From Caenibius sp. WL (GTDB lineage: Bacteria > Pseudomonadota > Alphaproteobacteria > Sphingomonadales > Sphingomonadaceae): a stretch of 64,000 bases of DNA. Both the position numbers and the translations under genes were made by a program. Below, in pieces: positions 9,578 through 18,552 of this stretch (position 1 is the stretch's first letter; the number at the start of each line of letters is the position of its first letter). Below the pieces are notes generated by a model. That model did not search any database. It had not been told where the DNA came from and worked only from the letters and a program-made list of their open reading frames with translations. Where the stretch lies: positions 1,314,501 to 1,378,500 of the forward strand of contig NZ_CP081844.1 of assembly GCF_019803445.1 (NCBI RefSeq), in the 5' to 3' direction.

Positions 9578-9601
9578 CCCCCTCCGCGCGGGAGGGGGCT
9601 T
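9578..9601. terminator. shared terminator hairpin between convergent genes
   Basis: CCCCCTCC (9578-9585), GCGCG loop, GGAGGGGG (9591-9598), then CTT. It lies between the hypothetical gene on + and glutathione peroxidase on -. T-runs are short, so strength is uncertain. Confidence 0.65.
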
Positions 9602-9607
9602 CGCCGT

Positions 9608-10156
9608 TTATCGGGCCAGCGCGCTTTCGATGTCGGCGACGAGCGCGGCGTCGTCAGGGGCGACGGTGGGGGCGTAGCGGCCGACGACCTGCCCATCCTT
9701 GCCGATCAGGAACTTTTCGAAATTCCACAGCACGTCCGGGTCTTCGGTCGGCGTCATGCCGAAGCCGCGCAGGCGTTCGCGGAACGATTCGGCATCGCCC
9801 TGCTTGGCCGGCTGCGCGGCGGTCAGCGCGGCATAGAGCGGCTGCTGGCCCGCGCCGGTGACATCGGCCTTGCTGAACATCGGGAAGCTGACGCCGTAGT
9901 TGGCGGAGCAGAACTGGGCGATGTCCTCGTTGCTGCCGGGTTCCTGCGCGCCAAAATCGTTGGCCGGGAAGCCGAGCACTTCGAAACCCTTGTCCTTGTA
10001 CTGGCCATAGAGCTTTTCCAGCCCTTCGTACTGCGGGGTCAGCCCGCACTGCGAAGCGACATTGACGACCAGCAGCACGTTGCCCTGGTGGTTGGCGAGG
10101 CTGTCGGCGCTGCCGTCGAGGCGGGTCAGCGGGATCGCGGAAAGATCGGCGGACAT
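9608..10156 (-). CDS. glutathione peroxidase family thiol peroxidase
   Basis: Reduces hydroperoxides. The 182-residue protein has the full Gpx tetrad: peroxidatic Cys37 (NVASQCGLTPQY), Gln71 (GFPANDFGAQEPG) and Trp144-Asn145 (LWNFEKFL). It uses cysteine rather than selenocysteine. Cys83 (IAQFCSANYGVSFPMF) sits where thioredoxin-dependent members carry a resolving cysteine, so thioredoxin may be the reductant (inference). It lies downstream of the CoA-transferase genes on the same strand, 46 bases away, and may be cotranscribed with them. Confidence 0.93.
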   Translation of the reverse strand: MSADLSAIPLTRLDGSADSLANHQGNVLLVVNVASQCGLTPQYEGLEKLYGQYKDKGFEVLGFPANDFGAQEPGSNEDIAQFCSANYGVSFPMFSKADVTGAGQQPLYAALTAAQPAKQGDAESFRERLRGFGMTPTEDPDVLWNFEKFLIGKDGQVVGRYAPTVAPDDAALVADIESALAR

Positions 10157-10202
10157 TATGGTACTCTCCCTTTTTGTGTGGTCGTTGCCGGGCGCAAGCG
10201 CC

Positions 10203-10838
10203 CTATTCGACGTAATGGGCGGTGGTCTTCGCCCTTATGTCCTCTTTCGTGACGCCGGGCGCAAGTTCGATCAGGCGGAACGGGCTGTCATGATCGGGGC
10301 GCTGGAACACGGCCAGATCGGTCACGATCATATCGACCACGTTCTGGCCTGTCAGCGGCAGAGTGCAGGCGGGGATGAACTTGGGATCGCCGCTTTTGGA
10401 GCAATGCTCCATCACCACGATGATTTTCTTGACCCCGGCGACGAGATCCATCGCGCCGCCCATGCCCTTGATCATCTTGCCGGGGATCATCCAGTTGGCG
10501 ATGTCGCCGGTTTCCGCCACTTCCATCGCGCCGAGCACGGTAAGATCGATATGCCCGCCGCGAATCATCGCGAAGCTGGTGGCGCTGTCGAAAAAGGCGG
10601 TGTTGGGCAGTTCGCTGATCGTCTGCTTGCCCGCATTGATCAGATCGGCATCCTCTTCGCCTTCGTAGGGGAAGGGGCCGATGCCCATCATGCCGTTTTC
10701 GGATTGCAGCGTCACTGTTATGCCGGGGGGCACGTGGTTGGCCACCAGCGTGGGGATGCCGATGCCGAGATTGACGTAGAAACCGTCCTGCAGTTCGCGC
10801 GCGGCGCGGGCGGCCATTTCATCACGGGTCCAGGGCAT
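10203..10838 (-). CDS. scoB: 3-oxoacid CoA-transferase subunit B
   Basis: Small subunit of the succinyl-CoA:3-ketoacid (acetoacetate) CoA-transferase, which activates acetoacetate for entry to central metabolism. The 211-residue protein has the conserved [13 protein letters not shown] start and the catalytic glutamate at residue 47 in SENGMMG, the residue that forms the CoA thioester. The ATG abuts the stop codon of subunit A, so the two are translationally coupled. The close homologue glutaconate/adipate CoA-transferase B is less likely given the [10 protein letters not shown] context. Confidence 0.93.
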   Translation of the reverse strand: MPWTRDEMAARAARELQDGFYVNLGIGIPTLVANHVPPGITVTLQSENGMMGIGPFPYEGEEDADLINAGKQTISELPNTAFFDSATSFAMIRGGHIDLTVLGAMEVAETGDIANWMIPGKMIKGMGGAMDLVAGVKKIIVVMEHCSKSGDPKFIPACTLPLTGQNVVDMIVTDLAVFQRPDHDSPFRLIELAPGVTKEDIRAKTTAHYVE

Positions 10839-11546
10839 TCAGGCGGCCTCCCTCTTGCGAGTGGTTACGAATTCGATCTTCTTGTCATAGGGCGCCCCCA
10901 TGACGATGCGCTGGACATAGACGCCGGGCAGATGGATCGAATCGGGATCGAGGCTACCGGTGGGCACCACTTCCTCCACTTCGACCACGCAGATCTTGCC
11001 GCAGGTGGCGGCGGGCAGATTGAAATTGCGCGCTGTCTTGCGGAACACCAGATTGCCGCTTTCGTCCGCCTTCCACGCCTTGATCAGCGAGAGATCGGCG
11101 AAAATCCCGCGTTCCAGGATATATTCCTGCCCGTCGAAGACTTTCGTTTCCTTGCCTTCGGCCACGGCGGTGCCGACGCCGGTCCTGGTATAGAAGCCGG
11201 GAATGCCCGCGCCGCCCGCGCGCATCCGCTCCGCCAGCGTGCCCTGGGGGGAAAATTCCACTTCCAGTTCCCCGGCGAGGTACTGGCGTTCGAATTCCTT
11301 GTTCTCGCCCACGTAGGAGGCGATCATCTTCTTCACCTGCCGCGTGCGCAGCAGCTTGCCGATGCCTTCGTTATCGATGCCGGCGTTGTTGGAAGCGAAC
11401 GTCAGGTTCTGCACCCCACTGTCGCGCACGGCATCGAGCAGACGTTCGGGAATGCCGCACAGGCCGAAGCCGCCCGCGGCGATCAGCATGCCGTCGCTCA
11501 GAATACCGTCGAGCGCCGCGGCTGCATCGGGATAGAGTTTTTGCAT
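10839..11546 (-). CDS. scoA: 3-oxoacid CoA-transferase subunit A
   Basis: Large partner of the CoA-transferase. The 235-residue protein begins MQKLYPDAAAALDGIL and has the glycine-rich GGFGLCGIPERL loop, SNNAGIDNEGIG, and the GAGIPGFYTRTGVGT segment typical of subunit A. I use the ATG at 11546, with an AGAAGGGA site upstream, not the more distal in-frame ATG at 11588. The long gap upstream carries several TTGCA/TGCAA-type dyads that could be operators. Confidence 0.93.
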   Translation of the reverse strand: MQKLYPDAAAALDGILSDGMLIAAGGFGLCGIPERLLDAVRDSGVQNLTFASNNAGIDNEGIGKLLRTRQVKKMIASYVGENKEFERQYLAGELEVEFSPQGTLAERMRAGGAGIPGFYTRTGVGTAVAEGKETKVFDGQEYILERGIFADLSLIKAWKADESGNLVFRKTARNFNLPAATCGKICVVEVEEVVPTGSLDPDSIHLPGVYVQRIVMGAPYDKKIEFVTTRKREAA

Positions 11547-11799
11547 CGAGTCCCTTCTCCCCCCGGCGGAATAGCCGGTATGTTGCACCGCACATATCGG
11601 CTCGAACCGGCGCTGTCATCCCGTCGGAACACTTCGGGAATCATATTGCATTTGCGCAGATCGGAATTGTGCAATGCGGAATTGCCATGAGCTTCGGGGT
11701 GGCAAGCGGCGCAATTCATGCACGAAACAGTTTGTTCACTCGGTAAAATGCCAAAATTTTCAACGGACAGGAAGTTTGTTGCAATTCATGCAACATGGC

Positions 11800-11912
11800 G
11801 TGAGGTTTTCGCACTTGCGAAAAACAGGGGGTCGGCGCATATCACACTTGCCTTTCAGGCATCCTCTCCCAAAACTTCCAGGCCCGGTCGGCAACGACCG
11901 GGCCTTTTTTTT
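11800..11912 (+). ncRNA. candidate small RNA ending in a strong terminator
   Basis: On + there is a hairpin (11805-11812 with 11817-11825), a second hairpin TGCCT-TTC-AGGCA (11849-11861), a pyrimidine stretch TCCTCTCCC (11862-11870), then an 11-bp terminator stem with GCAA loop (11880-11905) and a T-run. No protein gene lies upstream on this strand, so the terminator needs another transcript to serve. The hairpin plus C-rich loop layout recalls alphaproteobacterial anti-Shine-Dalgarno sRNAs (inference). The 5' end is not defined. Confidence 0.45.
11880..11912 (+). terminator. strong Rho-independent terminator without an upstream gene
   Basis: AGGCCCGGTCG, loop GCAA, CGACCGGGCCT (perfect 11-bp stem), then seven further T. 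It lies about 150 bases before the CDC48 start codon. Confidence 0.92.
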
Positions 11913-12060
11913 ATCCGCTTCCGCGAATCCCCGCAAATCCGGCTTTTCGGCGCGCTTTTCCAGCCCGCGCGGGCCCCGGGTGGGAATTTCCGCCATCGCC
12001 GTTTGCAATCCGCCCCGGCCGTACTTAGCTTTGCCCTGCGACAAGGTTCAGGAGAGCGCT

Positions 12061-14367
12061 ATGGCCGATGCCCAAGCGGCACAGAAAGAGACTTCGATCA
12101 GGCTGCAGGTCGCTGCCGCCCGCCAGGAAGAAAGCGGGCATGGCATCGCCCGAATGCCCAGGTCGGCCTTCGCCGCGCTCGGCATCACCGAAGGGGACAT
12201 GATCGAGATCGAAGGCAAGCGGACCACGGCGGCCATCGCCGTGCCGGCCTATCAGGAAGATCAGGAACTCGATGTCGTCCGGCTCGACGGGCTGCAACGC
12301 GGCAACGCGGGGATCGGTTCGGGCGAACATGTCACGCTGCGCCGCGCCGAATCGCGCCCCGCCACCCGCGTGGTCTTCGCCCCGGCCCAGCGCGAAATGC
12401 GGCTGCAGGGGCCGACCAACGCGCTCAAGCGCAATTTCTTCGGCAAGCCGCTGGTCGCGGGCGATCTGGTGGCGACGGCGGGCCAGCAGCCGGTGACGGA
12501 CATGCCGCCCGAAGTGCGCCGCATGTTCAACGCCCCGGCCTATGCGCTGACCCAGATTCGCCTGCAGGTGGTGTCCACCGCGCCCAAGGGCATCGTCCAT
12601 ATCGACGAAAACACTGAAGTCGAACTGCGCGCCGAGTTCGAGGAACCGCGCGATGGCCGTGGCACGGTCAATTACGACGACGTGGGCGGCATGGGCGACA
12701 CGATCCGCCAGTTGCGCGAAATGGTGGAACTGCCCCTGCGCTATCCCGAACTGTTCACCCGCCTGGGCGTCGATCCGCCGAGAGGCGTGCTGCTGCATGG
12801 CCCGCCAGGCACCGGCAAGACGCGTCTGGCGCAGGCCGTGGCCAACGAAAGCGAGGCGGAATTCTTCATTATCAACGGGCCCGAAATCATGGGTTCGGCC
12901 TATGGCGAAAGCGAGAAGCGCCTGCGCGAAGTGTTCGAGGAGGCGGCCCGCGCTGCCCCGTCGATCATTTTCATCGACGAGATCGATTCGATCTCGCCCA
13001 AGCGCAGCCAGGTGCAGGGCGAAGCGGAAAAGCGCGTGGTGGCGCAACTGCTGACGCTGATGGACGGGCTCGATGCCCGCACCAATCTGGTGGTGATTGC
13101 CGCGACCAACCGCCCGGATGCGATCGACGAGGCGCTGCGGCGGCCCGGCCGGTTCGACCGCGAAATCGTGATCGGCGTACCTGACGAATCGGGGCGGCGC
13201 GAGATTCTCGCCATCCACACCCGCGGCATGCCGCTGGGCGAGGGGGTTGATCTCAAGGAACTGGCGCGCACCACGCACGGCTTCGTCGGGGCGGATATCG
13301 CCGCGCTGACGCGCGAAGCTGCGATCGACGCGGTGCGCCGGATCATGCCCAAGCTCGATCTGGAAAAGCAGACGATCCCGGCCGAAGTGCTGGACGAACT
13401 GTGCGTGGAGCGCAGCGATTTCATCGCCGCGCTCAAGCGGGTGCAGCCAAGCGCGATGCGCGAGGTGATGGTCGAACTGCCCAATGTCGGCTGGTCCGAT
13501 ATCGGCGGGCTGGGCGATGCGCAGGAAAAGCTCAAGGAAGGTGTGGAGCTGCCTCTGCGCAATCCGCAGGCGTTCCGCCGGCTGGGTATCCGCCCGGCCA
13601 AGGGTTTCCTGCTATACGGCCCGCCGGGCACCGGCAAGACTCTGCTGGCCAAGGCCGTGGCGAAAGAGGCGGAAGCCAATTTCATCTCGATCAAAAGCTC
13701 GGACATGCTCAGCAAGTGGTACGGCGAAAGCGAGCAGCAGATCAGCCGCCTGTTCGCCCGCGCGCGGCAGGTGGCCCCGTGCGTGATCTTCATCGACGAG
13801 ATCGACAGTCTCGTGCCCGCACGCGGATCGGGCGATGCCGAACCGCAGGTCACGGCGCGGGTGGTCAACACCATCCTGGCCGAAATGGATGGGCTGGAAG
13901 ATTTGCAATCGGTGGTGGTGATCGGGGCGACGAACCGGCCGACTCTGGTCGATCCCGCTTTGCTTCGCCCCGGCCGGTTCGATGAACTGGTCTATGTCGG
14001 CACGCCCGATGCGCCGGGCCGCGAACATATCCTCAAGATCCACACCCGCGATATGCCGCTGGCCGACGATGTCGATCTGGCGAAAATCGCGGTGGAAACC
14101 GAACGTTTCACCGGTGCCGATCTGGAAGATGTGGTGCGCCGGGCGGGGCTGGTCGCCCTGCGCCGGGCGGGCGAGAATGCCGACGTGGTGACCGGGGCCG
14201 ATTTCGCCAAGGCGCTGGAGGATTCGCGGGCCACGGTGACGGCGGAAATGGAAGCGGAATACGGCAAGATGAAAGGCGAACTGAAAAAGCGCGCTCTGGA
14301 AGTCCGCCCCATCGGCTTCATTCACGAAGGCATGGTCGAACCGACGCGCCAGAAGAAGCACGAATAA
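12061..14367 (+). CDS. CDC48/p97-family double AAA+ ATPase
   Basis: A 768-residue protein with the full archaeal VAT / eukaryotic Cdc48 layout: an N-terminal CDC48_N double-psi barrel (about 10-190, with GHGIARMPRSAFAALGITEGD), then two AAA+ modules. Walker A GPPGTGKT is at 247-254 and again at 520-527; Walker B DE is at 306-307 and 579-580 (IFIDEIDS). Arginine-finger regions (LRRPGRFDRE, LLRPGRFDEL) are intact. D2 carries an aromatic pore loop (LSKWYGESE), consistent with an active unfoldase. Bacterial Cdc48-like proteins are sporadic; partners and substrates here are unknown. A CAGGAG site precedes the ATG. Confidence 0.93.
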   Translation: MADAQAAQKETSIRLQVAAARQEESGHGIARMPRSAFAALGITEGDMIEIEGKRTTAAIAVPAYQEDQELDVVRLDGLQRGNAGIGSGEHVTLRRAESRPATRVVFAPAQREMRLQGPTNALKRNFFGKPLVAGDLVATAGQQPVTDMPPEVRRMFNAPAYALTQIRLQVVSTAPKGIVHIDENTEVELRAEFEEPRDGRGTVNYDDVGGMGDTIRQLREMVELPLRYPELFTRLGVDPPRGVLLHGPPGTGKTRLAQAVANESEAEFFIINGPEIMGSAYGESEKRLREVFEEAARAAPSIIFIDEIDSISPKRSQVQGEAEKRVVAQLLTLMDGLDARTNLVVIAATNRPDAIDEALRRPGRFDREIVIGVPDESGRREILAIHTRGMPLGEGVDLKELARTTHGFVGADIAALTREAAIDAVRRIMPKLDLEKQTIPAEVLDELCVERSDFIAALKRVQPSAMREVMVELPNVGWSDIGGLGDAQEKLKEGVELPLRNPQAFRRLGIRPAKGFLLYGPPGTGKTLLAKAVAKEAEANFISIKSSDMLSKWYGESEQQISRLFARARQVAPCVIFIDEIDSLVPARGSGDAEPQVTARVVNTILAEMDGLEDLQSVVVIGATNRPTLVDPALLRPGRFDELVYVGTPDAPGREHILKIHTRDMPLADDVDLAKIAVETERFTGADLEDVVRRAGLVALRRAGENADVVTGADFAKALEDSRATVTAEMEAEYGKMKGELKKRALEVRPIGFIHEGMVEPTRQKKHE

Positions 14368-14378
14368 AGCAGGTATGG

Positions 14379-14409
14379 GGCAGGGGCCGCGTGGCTCCTT
14401 GCCCCTGCC
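14379..14409. terminator. hairpin between convergent CDC48 and sensor kinase genes
   Basis: GGCAGGGGC (14379-14387) pairs with GCCCCTGCC (14401-14409). There is no long T-run on either side, so termination is likely but unproven. Confidence 0.5.
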
Positions 14410-14423
14410 GGCCCTTTCGGGTG

Positions 14424-15728
14424 TCAGGTGAGCGGGAAGGCGATCCGCACGTGGCACCCTTCGGGCCTGAATTCGCGGGTGATCGTGCCGTCAAGCTGGC
14501 GGGCGGAGCTTTCGATCAACAGGCTGCCGAAGCCCTTGTGTTCGGTGGGCGCGCAGGAATCGGGGCAATGCTCGCGCCAGTCGAGCACCAGTTCGCCATC
14601 GTCTTCGCCTTCGCATCGCCATTCGATCGTCAGCGATCCGTTCTGGCTCCACGCCCCGTACTTCACCGCATTGGTCGCCAGTTCATGCAGCACGAGGCCG
14701 AGCGACTGGACTTTCGCCGTGGGCAGGACGACGCGAGGCCCGGCCAGCGAACAGCCGCGCTGCGGGGCATGGTGTGGGGCCAGCGTGGTTTCGATCAGAT
14801 GCTTCAGATCGGCCACCGGCTGGCCGGGTGCGCCCTGCGTCGCTTCGTGCGCGATCAGCAGGGCCTGGATGCGGCGGGCGATGCTTTCGGTCACCGGCCG
14901 GGCTTCCGGCGCGGTGCGCGCGCTGAGGCGGACGATGGCGAGAATCACCGCGAACAGGTTCTTCACCCGGTGGTTGAGTTCGCGTGCCAGCAGATCCGCC
15001 CGGTCACGCGCGGCGGCCAGTTCGTCGGCATGGGCTTCCGCGCTTTCGACCCGCGCGGCGCGCAAGGCCTGCCTGAGCCCGAGCGCCGAAGCGGCCAGCA
15101 GCATCAGCAGCAGTAGCCCGAGCAGGGGCAGCACGCGCGCTTCGGCCACGGCGGAACGGGCGGTCGTCTGTTCCAGCACGTCCTGTTCGATTCGTTCCAT
15201 CTCGCCCAGTGCGCGGCGCAGGCGGTTCATCACTTCCTCGCCTTCGTCGCTGAGGAAACGGGCCTGCGCTTCGGCCAGTTCGCCCCGTTCGATCATCCCG
15301 GTCGATTCTTCCAGTTCGGCGAACTTGGCGGTGGTGAGCTGGTCGATTTCGGCCAGCAGTGCGCGCTGGCGCTGCGGGGCGCCTTCGTCCTCCATCAACC
15401 GGTTCAGCCGTTCCAGCGCGGGGCGATACTGTTCGCGGCCCAGCCGGTAGGGGCCGAGGTAACGCTTGTCGAGCGTGATGAAATAGCCACGCTGGCCGGT
15501 TTCCGCATTGATCGCGGCATGGCCGACATTGCGCAGTTCGGCCAGGATATCGTGCGTGCGCTGGGCCTGCGCGCGCTGGGCGCGTTCGGCATCGATAGTG
15601 GTGATGATGACCAGCACCGCGGCCACCAGCGAGCCCGCCACCAGCAGCGAGACGGTGATGCGCGCCACCCATGCCCGGCGGGCGGCGCCGGGCCCGGCTT
15701 GCCGTTTGCGCCGATCAGTGTGCGGCAT
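14424..15728 (-). CDS. CHASE3 sensor histidine kinase, HisKA_2/HWE type
   Basis: A 434-residue membrane kinase. Helix 1 at about 24-44, a periplasmic CHASE3 domain (about 47-190, with GQRGYFITLDKRYLGPY), helix 2 at about 200-217, then a HisKA_2 dimerisation box with phospho-acceptor His253 (ELNHRVKNLFAVI) and an HATPase with an LHELATNAVKYGAWS N-box. There is no receiver domain and no response regulator beside it, so it is an orphan. In alphaproteobacteria such kinases often feed PhyR and the general stress response (inference). Its start overlaps the end of polA by 14 bases. Confidence 0.9.
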   Translation of the reverse strand: MPHTDRRKRQAGPGAARRAWVARITVSLLVAGSLVAAVLVIITTIDAERAQRAQAQRTHDILAELRNVGHAAINAETGQRGYFITLDKRYLGPYRLGREQYRPALERLNRLMEDEGAPQRQRALLAEIDQLTTAKFAELEESTGMIERGELAEAQARFLSDEGEEVMNRLRRALGEMERIEQDVLEQTTARSAVAEARVLPLLGLLLLMLLAASALGLRQALRAARVESAEAHADELAAARDRADLLARELNHRVKNLFAVILAIVRLSARTAPEARPVTESIARRIQALLIAHEATQGAPGQPVADLKHLIETTLAPHHAPQRGCSLAGPRVVLPTAKVQSLGLVLHELATNAVKYGAWSQNGSLTIEWRCEGEDDGELVLDWREHCPDSCAPTEHKGFGSLLIESSARQLDGTITREFRPEGCHVRIAFPLT

Positions 15729-18552
15729 CCCAGTTCTTTCCGATGCCGATTTCCACGCCCAGCGGCACGTCCAGCCGGATCGCCGGGCCCGCCGCGTCGT
15801 CCATCACCCGCTGAATCACCGCGCTGGCCGCGGCGACATCGGCTTCGGGCAGTTCGAACACCAGTTCGTCATGCACTTGCAGCAGCATCCGGACATGGCC
15901 GAGGCCCGCCGCTTCGAGTTCGGGCATCATGCGGGTCATCGCGCGCTTGATGATATCGGCGCAGGTTCCCTGGATCGGCGCGTTGATCGCGGCGCGCTCG
16001 CTCCCCTGCCGTTCGGCCTGATTCTTCGAATTGATGCGCGGGAACCAGGTCTTGCGGCCGAACAGCGTCTGCGAATAACCGCATTCGCGCACCTGCTCCA
16101 GCGTGGCGACGATATAGCGCTGGATACCGGGGAAACGTTCGAAATAGCGGTCGATCATCGCTTGCGCCTCGTCCGGTTCCACGCCCAGCCGCCCGGCCAG
16201 ACCCCAGCGGGAAATGCCGTAGAGAATGGCGAAATTGATCGTTTTCGCGCGGGCGCGGGTGTCGCGGTCGACCAGGCCGAACATTTCCATCGCCGTGCGC
16301 GCGTGAATATCCTCGCCCTTGGCGAACGCGTCCTTCAGCGCGGGCACATCGGCCAGATGCGCGGCAAGGCGCAGTTCGATCTGGCTGTAGTCCGCCGACA
16401 GCAGGACATTGCCTTCCTCCGCCACGAACGCTTCGCGGATGCGGCGGCCGATATCGGTGCGGGCCGGGATGTTCTGGAGATTGGGGTCGGTGGAGGACAG
16501 CCGGCCCGTTTGCGCGCCAACCAGGCTGTAGCTGGTGTGGACCCGGCCCGTGGCCGGATTGATCGCGGCCTGCAACGCATCGGTATAAGTCGATTTCAGC
16601 TTGGCCAGTTGCCGCCAGTCGAGCACCCGGGCGGCGATATCCGCCCCTTGCGCGGCGAGCTTTTCCAGAATGGCCTGATCGGTCGAATATTGCCCGCTCT
16701 TGCCTTTGCGCCCGCCTTTGTAGCCGAGCTTGTCGAACAGGATATCGCCCAGTTGCTTGGGGCTGCCGATAGTGAATTCGGCCCCGGCCAGCGCATGGAT
16801 TTCCTTTTCCAGCGCGCCGATCCGGTCGGCAAATTCGGTCGACAGGCGGGCGAGCTGTTCGCGATCGACCTTGATGCCGTGCCGCTCCATCCGCGCCACC
16901 ACGGGAATCAGGGGCCGGTCCACCCGCTCGTAAATGCGCGTGCCGCCTTCGTCACCGAGGCGATTCCTGAGCAGCGCATGCAGCCGCCAGGTCACGTCGG
17001 CGTCTTCCGCGGCATAGTGCGTTGCCCGGTCGAGCGGGACTTCGGTAAAGGAGATCGCGTTGCGGCCGGTGCCGCACACATCCTTGAACTTGATCGTGGT
17101 GTGGCCGAGGTGACGCAGGGCCTGCTCGTCCATTCCGTGCCCGCCGCCGATCCCTTCCTCGCCGCGCCCAGCGTCGAGCGCGAAGCTCATCACCAGCGTA
17201 TCGTCGAGCGGGTGGATCGCGATGCCGTAGCGGGCAAGCACGTTGATGTCGTATTTGATGTTTTGCCCGATCTTGAGCACCGCATCGCTTTCCAGCAGCG
17301 GCTTGAGCCGGGCCAGCGCGGTGTCGAACGGAATCTGCTCCGGCCGTTCGGCGAACATGTCGTTGCAGGTATGGCCGAGCGGAATATAGCAGGCGTCGTT
17401 CGGACCGATGGCAAGGCTGACACCGGTCAGATCGGCCTGCATCGCATCGAGCGCGCTGGTTTCGGTATCGACCGCGATGACCCGCGCGGCGAAAGCGCGC
17501 GCGATCCAGGCGTCCAGTTCCTCAAGCGTCTGTACGCAGCGATAGCTGGCATGGTCCACCGTCGCCATGGGCGGCAGTTCCTGCCTGCTGCCGCTCGATT
17601 CGGGGGCAGGGGCCGCCGAATCGCCCGCCTGCGACGGGGCTGACGCCGGGCTTGCCTGCTCGCCCGACATGCCTTCGAGCCGCCGCAGCAGGCTGGAAAA
17701 ACCATGCGTGGTGAAGAATTCGGCCAGCGGTGCAGGCGGAATCGCGGTGAGGCGGAATTCCTCCAGCGCCATCGGCATCGGGCAATCCTGCTTCAATTCG
17801 ACGAGCTGGCGACTGAGCCGGGCCATTGCCGCCTCCTCGATCAGCCGCTCGCGCATTTTGGACGGTTTCATCGTTTCGGCGGCGGCCAGCGCGCTTTCGA
17901 GATCGCCGTATTCCTGGATCAGCTTGGTCGCCGTCTTGGGCCCGATTCCGCGAATACCCGGCACATTGTCGACCGAATCGCCCATCAGCGCCAGCACGTC
18001 GCCGACCTTTTCGGGCGGAACACCGAATTTTTCGACCACTTCAGCCACGTCGATTCGCTGATTCTTCATCGTGTCGAGCATGTCGATCCGGCCGCCACCG
18101 GCGCTTTCGCCGACCAGTTGCATCAGGTCCTTGTCCGAGGAAACGATCGTCACATCCCATCCCTGACGCGCGGCTTCGCGGGCGTAAGTGGCGATGAGAT
18201 CGTCCGCTTCGAGCCCTTCCTCCTCGATGCAGGGGAGGCTGAAAGCGCGCGTCGCATCGCGAATCAGCGGAAACTGCGGCACCAGATCTTCCGGCGCGGG
18301 GGGGCGGTTGGCCTTGTACTGGTCGTAAAGATCGTTGCGGAACGAGGTGCTCGACTTGTCGAGAATCACCGCCAGATGGGTGGGCCCGTCGGCCTGATGC
18401 AGCTCCAGCGCCAGTTTCCACAGCATGGCGGTGTAGCCGTAGACCGCGCCCACAGGCGTTCCCTGCGGGTTGGTCAGCGGCGGCAGCCGATGATAGGCGC
18501 GGAAAATGTAGGACGATCCGTCGACGATATAGAGATGCTGTTTGTCGGCCAT
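15715..18552 (-). CDS. polA: DNA polymerase I
   Basis: Repair polymerase that removes primers and fills gaps. The 945-residue protein has an N-terminal 5'-3' exonuclease (IVDGSSYIFRAYH, GLEADDLIAT, SSDKDLMQL, GDSVDNVPG), a 3'-5' exonuclease with its acidic motifs present (VDTETSALD, GQNIKYDINVL, YAAEDADVTW), so proofreading is probably retained, and a family A polymerase (SADYSQIELRL, RARAKTINFAILYG, LQVHDELVFELPE). ATG 18552 gives the usual MADKQHLYIVDG start; the frame extends to 18642 without similarity. The sensor kinase gene begins before its stop. Confidence 0.97.
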   Translation of the reverse strand: MADKQHLYIVDGSSYIFRAYHRLPPLTNPQGTPVGAVYGYTAMLWKLALELHQADGPTHLAVILDKSSTSFRNDLYDQYKANRPPAPEDLVPQFPLIRDATRAFSLPCIEEEGLEADDLIATYAREAARQGWDVTIVSSDKDLMQLVGESAGGGRIDMLDTMKNQRIDVAEVVEKFGVPPEKVGDVLALMGDSVDNVPGIRGIGPKTATKLIQEYGDLESALAAAETMKPSKMRERLIEEAAMARLSRQLVELKQDCPMPMALEEFRLTAIPPAPLAEFFTTHGFSSLLRRLEGMSGEQASPASAPSQAGDSAAPAPESSGSRQELPPMATVDHASYRCVQTLEELDAWIARAFAARVIAVDTETSALDAMQADLTGVSLAIGPNDACYIPLGHTCNDMFAERPEQIPFDTALARLKPLLESDAVLKIGQNIKYDINVLARYGIAIHPLDDTLVMSFALDAGRGEEGIGGGHGMDEQALRHLGHTTIKFKDVCGTGRNAISFTEVPLDRATHYAAEDADVTWRLHALLRNRLGDEGGTRIYERVDRPLIPVVARMERHGIKVDREQLARLSTEFADRIGALEKEIHALAGAEFTIGSPKQLGDILFDKLGYKGGRKGKSGQYSTDQAILEKLAAQGADIAARVLDWRQLAKLKSTYTDALQAAINPATGRVHTSYSLVGAQTGRLSSTDPNLQNIPARTDIGRRIREAFVAEEGNVLLSADYSQIELRLAAHLADVPALKDAFAKGEDIHARTAMEMFGLVDRDTRARAKTINFAILYGISRWGLAGRLGVEPDEAQAMIDRYFERFPGIQRYIVATLEQVRECGYSQTLFGRKTWFPRINSKNQAERQGSERAAINAPIQGTCADIIKRAMTRMMPELEAAGLGHVRMLLQVHDELVFELPEADVAAASAVIQRVMDDAAGPAIRLDVPLGVEIGIGKNWDAAH

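Larger units (their letters stand above)
11547..12060. other. 514-base divergent gap: dyads, sRNA-like unit and leader
   Basis: Lies between scoA and the CDC48 gene, which are transcribed away from each other. No convincing protein gene is seen. It holds a dyad TTGCA-N5-TGCAA (11779-11793), a 12-base direct repeat GCAATTCATGCA at 11711 and 11781 (exactly 70 bases apart), two small hairpins, a C-rich single strand and a strong terminator. The CDC48 ribosome binding site (CAGGAG) is at about 12051-12056. Confidence 0.75.

Noticed and set aside
11674-12060. N-terminal extension of the CDC48-like protein
   Set aside because: The frame is open but crosses a perfect Rho-independent terminator, has no family similarity, and a good ribosome binding site precedes ATG 12061.
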